Shown in pieces: positions 57,255-64,000 of a DNA stretch of 64,000 bases. The position numbers and the translations under genes are program-made. Numbering within the stretch: position 1 is the stretch's first letter; each line of letters opens with the position of its first letter. Where the stretch lies: the NCBI GenBank assembly GCA_947579665.1, contig CANPUZ010000035.1:434001-498000 (forward strand), in the 5' to 3' direction. The notes under the pieces were generated by a model. The model searched no databases and was not told the DNA's origin. It was given only the letters and a program-made list of their open reading frames with translations. Source of the stretch: Sympetrum striolatum (taxonomy: Eukaryota > Arthropoda > Insecta > Odonata > Libellulidae).

Positions 57255-60128
57255 ATGGAGGAAGAAAGATATAGAATTCCGTTGTTTGACGGTAAAAATT
57301 ATAATGATTGGAAGTTTCGTATGGAGATCTACCTGGACGAGAAAGACTTTCTAGAATACGTAGAAAATCCGCTTAGCAGCCTTCTACGACCACACGAGGA
57401 AATCCCGGAAGATAATGCCAGTGCGAAGAAGAGGAAAGATGACGCCGTGTTAAAGATAAGAAAAGACAATAAAAAATGCAAAAGTTTGATCATCCAAAGG
57501 CTACATGACGAGCAGCTTGAACTTATAAAGGACAAACCTACAGCCTACGATGTTTGGAAGGCGTTGGAAGCTCGCTTTGAGAAGAGGACGACTGCAAATA
57601 GAATGGCTTTGTCGAAGAAGTTGCATTTATTAAAGTATCGTCCGCATGAAGAAACCCTTAGTGAATTTTGCCTTAAATTTGATAGGCTTGTTCGAGAACT
57701 AAAACAGGCAGGTGATAAGACCGATGACGAGGGATTAATTATGCAGTTCCTTTGGACTTTGCCGCAGGAGTATGAGGGAGTAGTATCCGCCCTTCAGACG
57801 TTAGCCACAGAAACCCTGAGTATGGAGTTTATAAGGATTAGATTGGAAGAGTTTGAGATAAGTAAGAGGGAAAGATCCAAATTTGCTCCTACTAAAAGTG
57901 AAGCTCCTAATATGGCTTTCAGTGGAACGCAGAGAGCTGTATTAGCAGATGGCAGAAGGGCTAGTTCATCAACAGGCTTTAAGTTTAACTGTAATAACTG
58001 TGGAAAGCAAGGCCACAAGAAGATAGAATGTTGGATGCCTGGTGATGGAGCTCATCGAGGAAGAGGAGTCCAGTGGAATCATAGAAGAGTGCAAAGAGGA
58101 AGTCATGGAGGAGGTACGAGGAACCACAGCGCAAATCTTGTGAAGGAGGAGCGGGAAAAACCCTTCTACAGCTTTATGTGTGTAGTCAAGGAGGAGGTAG
58201 AAGAGACATCAGCTGGTGAAGAGCAGGCACTAACATGCAAGGAAGAGAGGGTCTTATGGATAATGGATTCAGGTGCCACTGAACATCTAGTAAGACCAGG
58301 GACTGCAGTGGTGAATCGTAGAAAGTTAAATAGTGATGTGGAAATTCAAGTGGCAAAAAGTAATTCATATCTGATAGCTAAAGAAAAGGGTGATTTGGTT
58401 GGTACCACTTGTGTAAATGGGAGTGATGTGTGTTTTGAGATGAAAGATGTTTTGATTGTAGAAAATTTAAAACATAACTTAATATCCATTTCAAGGTTGG
58501 AGAAGAGGGGATTTGTAATTTCATTTGAAGATGGTAAATGTTTGGTTTTAAAAAATAATGTTGTGGTAGCCATTGGAGTGAGAGATGGAAATATTTATAA
58601 ACTGAATGTAAATATTCAAGGTAACTCTCAGGAAGTGTACTCTGCAGTGAATACATGGCACAAACGGTTGGGCCATATAAGTGTCCCAAATTTAAAAATC
58701 CTCTCCAAAAATGTGGTTGGAATTGGGGAGTTGAAATTTGAAGGGTCAGAGCTCTGTGAAGTTTGTGTAATGGGAAAGCAAACTAAGTTGCCATTTTGTG
58801 GAAGTAGAGATGCTACTAATAGACCTTTAAGTCGAGTGCATAGTGATCTTTGTGGTCCTATCACCCCAACAGCTCATGATGGGGTTAAATATTTTCTGAC
58901 TCTTATTGATGATTATACCCATTTCACTGTCGTTTTTGGCTTGCAATCCAAAACTGAAGTGTTTGAACATTTGAAAGGTTATGTAGCCAGGGTAGCAAGT
59001 CGATTTCCTCAAAGCATTTGCTCTTTCAGGTGTGATAATGGAACTGAGTATGTAAATAGAGATGTGAAAGAGTTTTTCAGAGAAAAGGGTATTCTGTATG
59101 AGTTAACGATTCCTGGTACTCCTGAGAATAATGGTGTGGCAGAGAGAATGAACAGAACTATTTTGGGTAAGGCAAGGTGTATGCTTCTTGGTTGTAATTT
59201 AAGAAGGGGTTTTTGGTTTGAGGCAGTATGTGCTGCTGTGTATCTGATCAACAGGAGTCCAACAAGTGCCCTCCAACATGGTAAAGTACCAGCTGAAATG
59301 TGGTATGGTAAGAAGCCTGATCTATCCAAATTAAGGGTATTTGGATGCATTGCTTATCTTCATAAGCCAAAAGAGAAAACAAGTGGTAAGTTTGATGCCA
59401 AGAGTAAAAGATGTATTATGTTAGGTTATTGTGAAAATGGGTATAGATTATGGTCTCTAGAAGATAGTAAAGTAATAGTTGGTAGAAATGTAATTTTTGA
59501 TGAAAGTAGAACCAAGTTTGTGGGCAATCAGTGTATTTTCCAGTATAGTATGCTTGATGCTCAAGAGGCGAATGAAATGGGTAGTGAGAAAGGCTCTATA
59601 GAGTCAGATTCAGGAGGGGAAAATGATTCTCAAGAGGATCAAATAGTATTTGAAGATTTCGAAGAAGGAACTGATGAGAGACGAAAGAGCACAAGAATTA
59701 AAATAAAACCAAGGTACCTTGAAGATTATGCAACATTGGCAATGGTAGCCAATGCTGTAGACATTTTGGATAATATCAGACAGGAAGACCAATTCGATCT
59801 TGTTTTACCACTTGCAGAGCGCTCTATGTCTAATATTTTGGAATCAAACCTTTGTTTTAATGCTATGAGCTACAGTAATGATGTGCCCCAGGAGTTTGCA
59901 GAGCTGGATGAGAGAGATGATGGACCATTGTGGCGAGCAGCAGCTGAGGAAGAGCTAAAAGCTTTGCATGAGAATGAGACATGGGAAATTGTCTCCCCTC
60001 CTTTTGGTAAAGTGCCAATTAAATGTAAGTGGGTATTTACTGTAAAGCCAGATGGAGATGGGAATGTGGAAAGACTCAAGGCTAGGTTGGTTGTAAAGGG
60101 CTGTGCTCAGAAGAAGGGACTACAGTGA
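57255..60128 (+). CDS. Copia gag-protease-integrase polyprotein, open to the start of the reverse transcriptase
   Basis: The ATG lies 65 bp after the primer site and the frame runs 957 codons. A UBN2/DUF4219-type gag occupies residues 5-200. A CCHC zinc knuckle (CNNCGKQGHKKIEC) is near 246, the protease DSGA near 338, and the gag-pre-integrase HKRLGH near 469. The integrase core shows catalytic aspartates near 531 (HSDLCGP) and 593 (CDNGTEYVN) and the glutamate near 624 (PENNGVAERMNR). The first reverse transcriptase motif (CKWVFTVK) is near 925. The frame ends at 60128 because of a frameshift, not a natural stop. A single long frame with gag, protease and integrase intact suggests a fairly young insertion. 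Confidence 0.9.
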   Translation: MEEERYRIPLFDGKNYNDWKFRMEIYLDEKDFLEYVENPLSSLLRPHEEIPEDNASAKKRKDDAVLKIRKDNKKCKSLIIQRLHDEQLELIKDKPTAYDVWKALEARFEKRTTANRMALSKKLHLLKYRPHEETLSEFCLKFDRLVRELKQAGDKTDDEGLIMQFLWTLPQEYEGVVSALQTLATETLSMEFIRIRLEEFEISKRERSKFAPTKSEAPNMAFSGTQRAVLADGRRASSSTGFKFNCNNCGKQGHKKIECWMPGDGAHRGRGVQWNHRRVQRGSHGGGTRNHSANLVKEEREKPFYSFMCVVKEEVEETSAGEEQALTCKEERVLWIMDSGATEHLVRPGTAVVNRRKLNSDVEIQVAKSNSYLIAKEKGDLVGTTCVNGSDVCFEMKDVLIVENLKHNLISISRLEKRGFVISFEDGKCLVLKNNVVVAIGVRDGNIYKLNVNIQGNSQEVYSAVNTWHKRLGHISVPNLKILSKNVVGIGELKFEGSELCEVCVMGKQTKLPFCGSRDATNRPLSRVHSDLCGPITPTAHDGVKYFLTLIDDYTHFTVVFGLQSKTEVFEHLKGYVARVASRFPQSICSFRCDNGTEYVNRDVKEFFREKGILYELTIPGTPENNGVAERMNRTILGKARCMLLGCNLRRGFWFEAVCAAVYLINRSPTSALQHGKVPAEMWYGKKPDLSKLRVFGCIAYLHKPKEKTSGKFDAKSKRCIMLGYCENGYRLWSLEDSKVIVGRNVIFDESRTKFVGNQCIFQYSMLDAQEANEMGSEKGSIESDSGGENDSQEDQIVFEDFEEGTDERRKSTRIKIKPRYLEDYATLAMVANAVDILDNIRQEDQFDLVLPLAERSMSNILESNLCFNAMSYSNDVPQEFAELDERDDGPLWRAAAEEELKALHENETWEIVSPPFGKVPIKCKWVFTVKPDGDGNVERLKARLVVKGCAQKKGLQ

Positions 60129-60355
60129 GACCTATGCTCCAGTAGCCCGCTTATCTACTGTGAGAGCTTTATTATGTCTTGCTAACAAAATGAATTTCAT
60201 TGTTTCTCAGTTTAAGTGAGGAAATTTTTATGTGGCCGCCTGAGGGTTTAAATGTTGAGGAAGGTAAAGTGTTAAAACTTAAGAAAACATTGTATGGTTT
60301 GAAATAGGCACCAATGGAGTGAAATAAGAGATTTGATGATTTTGTTAGAGGAAAA
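60118..60355 (+). pseudogene. Copia reverse transcriptase, damaged centre
   Basis: After the frameshift near 60118, SETYAPVARLSTVRALL is readable in another frame. Near 60213 a short deletion removes the motif that carries the first catalytic aspartate. EEIFMWPPEGLN follows, and two stops lie near 60306 and 60321, where a glutamine and a tryptophan codon are expected in relatives. Confidence 0.8.
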
Positions 60356-61369
60356 TTGAATTTTATTCAATGTAAAAGTGAAAGGTGCTTGTATGTGTTA
60401 AAGAGTGGTGTGGAAACAACATACATTTTACTTTATGTGGATGATTTTCTTTTGGTTGGAAGTAACATTGATATAATGTCTAGTATTAAGGATAAGTTAA
60501 TGTGTGAATTTAAGATGAAAGATTTAGGCAATGTAAAGTATTTTTTAGGAATTAAGATTGATTGTTTGGATGGTGTTATGTTTTTAAGCCAGATGGCATA
60601 TGTGAGGGGAATCTTGAAAAGGTTTAAAATGGAAAACTGTGCATCAGCTAAGACCCCAATGGAGATTCACCCAAGTCAAGATATATCAGGGAAATGTATT
60701 ATTGGTATTAAACCATATAGGGAGCTAATAGGGTGTTTAATGTATGCTTGCATGGGAACCAGACCAGACATTTGTGCAGCAGTTAATTTCTATAGTCAGT
60801 TCCAGAGTAATGCAACTGAGGTACAATGGAAAGGTTTAAAGAGAGTTCTCAGGTATCTCAAGGGAACTATTAATTTAGGGCTCTGGTACAGAGGAGAAGG
60901 AGAAAAGACATTGCAAGGCTACGCAGATGCCAACTTTGCATATAATTGTGACAGAAAATCTGTTTCTGGTTATCTTGTGGAAATGTATGGTGATCTTGTA
61001 AGCTGGGGTACAAAGAAACAAAGTACTGTTGCCCTATCTTCAACTGAAGCCGAGTATGTTGCTCTTGCTACAGCTGAAGTTCTTTGGTTGAAACAATTGT
61101 TATATGAAATGGGCATTGATATTAAGAGTTGTATTCCAATGCATGAAGACAATCAATCATGTATTTGTGTTTTGGACAGTTGGGACCAAAAGAGGATGAA
61201 GCATATTGATATAAAATATAATTTTGTTAAAGACTTGCACCAAGCTAAAATAATTAATGTTTTGTATGTTCCCTCATGTGACCAAAAGGCTGATGTGATG
61301 ACAAAGAGTTTGTCAGTGGATGCATTTACTAAACATAGGATAAATGTTGGTATGTGGGAGAGGAATTGA
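60356..61369 (+). CDS. Copia reverse transcriptase C-terminal half and RNase H
   Basis: This 337-codon frame resumes after the damaged centre, so its first methionine is not an original start. YVDDFLLVG near residue 27 is the catalytic box. The RNase H has GYADANFAYNCDRKSVSGYL near 190 and SSTEAEYVAL near 228, and the frame ends close to the polypurine tract GAGGAGGGG. Confidence 0.85.
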   Translation: MNFIQCKSERCLYVLKSGVETTYILLYVDDFLLVGSNIDIMSSIKDKLMCEFKMKDLGNVKYFLGIKIDCLDGVMFLSQMAYVRGILKRFKMENCASAKTPMEIHPSQDISGKCIIGIKPYRELIGCLMYACMGTRPDICAAVNFYSQFQSNATEVQWKGLKRVLRYLKGTINLGLWYRGEGEKTLQGYADANFAYNCDRKSVSGYLVEMYGDLVSWGTKKQSTVALSSTEAEYVALATAEVLWLKQLLYEMGIDIKSCIPMHEDNQSCICVLDSWDQKRMKHIDIKYNFVKDLHQAKIINVLYVPSCDQKADVMTKSLSVDAFTKHRINVGMWERN

Positions 61370-61600
61370 GGAGGGGTGTTGAAGAGGCAATTCCTCCTCT
61401 ATAATTTCTCATAGTGTTATTATTTTGTTTTTCTTTTGTTACTTTTTTGCGCCTTACTTGGCGTCAGTGCTTGGCTATCTGTTGTATGTGTAAGTTGTTT
61501 TGTAAGTTTCCGTAACACAAGTTGTGATATTAAAGACAGCAATACTTCACTTATGCGTTTAACTTCAATTTACCCAATCTACGGTTAAATCTCAATAGTA
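61368..61600 (+). repeat. Copia polypurine tract and 3' LTR
   Basis: GAGGAGGGG is followed by TGTTGAAGAGG at 61377. After about 61490 the sequence differs from the 5' LTR except for ATATTAAAGAC. The end near 61600 is approximate. Confidence 0.75.
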
Positions 61601-62457
61601 ATGATACGAGTTGACAAAAATAATTCCCCTTAAACTAAGCCTACTTAAAAAATTTGTTCATAATATGAAGTTCAACTGATTTTCGAAATCACTGCTCAGT
61701 TTAGTATGCTTCTCATGAAGAATTACAAATTTAATCACACATATTTAAATCCAGCATGCTTTATTTAGTTTCAAAATGTGACTGAAAAAGTATCTACTTT
61801 TGATCGTAAATTGTATGCTTTTAAACATGATTAACTTTCAATTGAATTTTCCATGAGTGTACTAAATTACATGAAAAATATACCTCGGACATAAGGTTAA
61901 GATAGATAAATAAGTGATGCTCTGGATAACATGAGATAGCTCTCAACTGCATACAGAATTAAATATAAATATCTGTAAACTATAGAATTAAAAATATAAA
62001 GCTTTCTTGTAAACCATGTTATATGTGCATGGATGCTCCACTTCATGATCCCTGTGTAAATCAATACTCACAAGATTTTGTTAATAGGAGTGAGTTGGAG
62101 TACCCGATCTTTTTAATACCTCAAATTCAATTTGATGAATTTTATTTCCCAGTAAAAGTTGTAAGTTTTGCTATTTCTGTTTCTTCAATTTCAGTAACTC
62201 ATAAAATACAATAATATGACAACCCTGCTAGAAGGAAAAATCATATATTGCCCAGTACTCATTGATTCATTGATATGGAATCAGAAGTGGAATTCTTAAA
62301 TTGTAGTGTAAAAGGAATGGGAATATTGATCGTGACCATTGAGAATAAAGTCTACAAGAATCCTGACAAAACCTGGAAGTTTACACACATCTAAAGGAGT
62401 ACTCAGCCGGCAGAAGATTTGCAGGTCTATGATCTTGTGCTCATTGTTGATTACACT
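61601..62457. other. AT-rich interval, no gene seen
   Basis: Short open frames only. No domain or repeat recognised. Confidence 0.5.
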
Positions 62458-62512
62458 GTTCAACATACAAAATAATATGGGTAAGACACAAGTTAATATA
62501 TTCATTGACAAT
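62458..62512 (+). repeat. Left 55 bp direct repeat around an isolated B-box unit
   Basis: GTTCAACATACAAAATAATA and the following GGGTAAGACAC recur at 63037-63091 with about seven differences. Confidence 0.7.
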
Positions 62513-62970
62513 CTATTATATATAGACGCTTCTCTGGATTCATTCATGTATATAGATAGGATACTAACTCGCAAGCTAAACCACAAGCGTTACTGACTTG
62601 AAATTTTTACAGCGTATAGGCCTTAATGTGAAACCCCCCAAAAAAATGCAATTTTGAACCTCAGTGTCATGAGTTCGATTCCAGAGGGCCACAAAGTCCC
62701 GATTTTTCCCATTTAAAGCATTGCTTTCACTTTTGGGAAATTTTAAAAATACCTTCCAGATAGGTGGAGAATCAAAACTCAAGGAGCCTACAGATATGGT
62801 CATGATCTATCACAATAATTTATAACTTTTACAGAAAATATCATGGGTTTGATGACGGATGATGAGATGATGCACAAATCTCTCATTTAAAATAAATTGA
62901 GGTAGATTCTCATTATTTATTTTGATGCACTAATCGAAATGATAGGAAGCTCTTGCTTTGCGGGAAGTGG
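62513..62970 (+). repeat. Isolated, truncated type B B-box unit
   Basis: It starts with the spacer motif (GACGCTTCTCTGGATTCATTCAT-like) and the GATAGGATAC end. Decayed boxes lie at 62672 (AGTTCGATTCC) and 62846 (GGTTTGATGAC), 174 bp apart. It breaks off in the third monomer near GATAGGAAGCTCTTGC. Confidence 0.8.
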
Positions 62971-63036
62971 TTGGTGAGTGGCTGAGGCTGAGAAGACGGA
63001 TTTATTAAGCATGGGATCACAGAAATTTCAAAGTTA

Positions 63037-63091
63037 GTTCAACATACAAAATAACATGGGTAAGACACTAGTTGATGTATACATTGAAAAT
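63037..63091 (+). repeat. Right 55 bp direct repeat around the isolated B-box unit
   Basis: This is the partner of 62458-62512. The unit plus about 65 bp of other sequence lies between them. Confidence 0.7.
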
Positions 63092-64000
63092 GCAATGTGG
63101 GATTATTCTGGAAACACATTGATCAATTACAGCTCTGGAAAGCTCCTGTTCCATATTTGTTCCCGAAAGTTCCTAAAGTGATTCTTTAAACCAATCTAAA
63201 CACCTTCAATCTGCACAATCTCCACTTGAAATTACCTCCTGTTCTCCTGATGTAATCTTTTGATCTTGGAGCACTACCTTCAGCCCGATTGGAAGAAAAA
63301 ATGAGGTCCATCAGAGAGCAACCAAGTGAGAGCATTACTGCCAACCAATAGATTCCTTGGGTGACAAAACAAATTTTTGCTACAAGGCTGAAAGACTAGA
63401 TGACCTGTTGAACTTGCCATGTTTACTTTTATATTGTTTGCGAAGGAATAAGCAGCAATTCAGTAGAAAAATTAAATAAAATTACAGTTGAAGAAAATTT
63501 CAGATTGCCTATAAAATTAAATTTATTTCAAATTACTTCACTAATATCACCCATTCAGTCATCTTATGAATGTTTAATCTTCTAATTTGATGGAGCCCAG
63601 AAAGAGTAAAACTGGTGCCTTTTGAGACCACAAAGGAGTCAAAGGTTGTGCTTGTGCACAATCCAGAAACCCTAAAATAACTAACGACTTTAATACCAAA
63701 GAACAGGATTTTACGCCCAATTTGAAATTTTGGTTTCTTCTGATCTTATTCATTCTTATTACTGCATATATTGTAGAGAAGGTCATTATATGGATAGCAT
63801 TCCATCTAAGTTATCACTTCTACCCCAAGCTCCAGGGTTAGAATCCCGGCTGGTCTGATTTTTCTTATCAGGAAATGGTTGTACGTTTGCTGTTGCCTCA
63901 GTGAAGCACCTCCTGATAAGCTCAGCTTAGGAAGACTACACCAATGATGGGCAACAGCAGCTATAAAAAAAATCACATGTAAACCAGTGATTTAAAATTA
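63092..64000. other. AT-rich interval, no gene seen
   Basis: It contains a hairpin with a GCTGTTGCC / GGCAACAGC stem at 63889-63958 and a weak GGTTAGAATCCC word near 63837. Neither could be assigned to a known class. Confidence 0.5.

Larger units (their letters stand above)
56952..61600 (+). mobile_element. Ty1/copia retrotransposon with both LTRs
   Basis: The order is 5' LTR (56952-57175), primer site (57176-57189), gag-protease-integrase frame, reverse transcriptase and RNase H, polypurine tract (61368-61376), 3' LTR from 61377. The reverse transcriptase is broken, so the copy cannot move by itself. The right limit is uncertain because the 3' half of the right LTR does not match the left one. 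No target duplication was established. Confidence 0.9.

Noticed and set aside
57329..59350. Minus-strand open frames opposite the copia polyprotein
   Set aside because: They are antisense shadows of the long plus-strand gag-integrase frame.
56947..61606. GATAT / GATAC as the copia target duplication
   Set aside because: Only four of five bases agree, and the right LTR end is not defined, so the claim cannot be supported.
63830..63850. GGTTAGAATCCC as a B box of another SINE
   Set aside because: The match to the B box is imperfect, and no A box or repeated copies are seen in the window.

Overview
The window is eukaryotic and AT-rich. It is dominated by repeats and looks like an invertebrate, most likely insect, chromosome. 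The evidence is short GT-AG split genes, a DUF4806-type reading frame, piggyBac, hAT, Tc1-like, gypsy, copia and RTE-like elements, and a copia primer site matching initiator tRNA-Met. The species was not identified, and no prokaryotic gene organisation is present.

Layout. Positions 1-27018 are one huge repeat array, cut off at the window's left edge. It has 23 near-complete units of about 1.08 kb plus one truncated unit, in orientation blocks separated by TA-rich spacers. Each unit is a higher-order repeat of six diverged monomers of about 150-176 bp. Every monomer carries a core like the tRNA B box (GGTTCGA..CC), always in the same orientation within a unit. Box-to-box distances are 176, 170, 166, 157 and 148 bp, constant to 1-2 bp in the nine type A units measured. 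None of the small open frames in this array look like genes. Fragments of the same family recur inside a hAT element (35.1 kb) and alone at 62.5 kb.

Positions 29147-38725 are a piggyBac-like element flanked by TTAA, with a broken transposase on the minus strand. A 6.7 kb TA-flanked element with arms of about 0.9-1 kb in inverted repeat is inserted in that reading frame. It contains a LINE reverse transcriptase scrap and a 1.8 kb hAT element, and the hAT holds a piece of the B-box repeat.

Positions 40.7-44.4 kb are the only convincing host-gene area. A small spliced gene on the minus strand (40691-41092) is followed by a three-exon gene on the plus strand (42336-44173) that resembles SNAPC5, a subunit of the snRNA-activating complex. 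A tRNA-like sequence lies between them.

Positions 44.8-50.0 kb hold a decayed RTE-like LINE (minus) abutting a 5'-truncated gypsy element (plus) with its 3' LTR. Positions 51.2-56.1 kb hold a frameshifted DUF4806-type gene between two clusters of GGATATCC-like palindromes, and a 340 bp hAT MITE with a perfect 8 bp duplication. Positions 56952 to about 61600 are a copia element with both LTRs, an intact gag-to-integrase frame and a damaged reverse transcriptase. The rest is AT-rich sequence in which I see no gene.

The most unusual system is the B-box higher-order repeat. Its regular, near-nucleosomal spacing of possible TFIIIC sites, in a satellite-like array with inversions, suggests a chromatin-organising or centromere/heterochromatin satellite, or a family of compound mobile units. 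The sequence alone does not decide between these.
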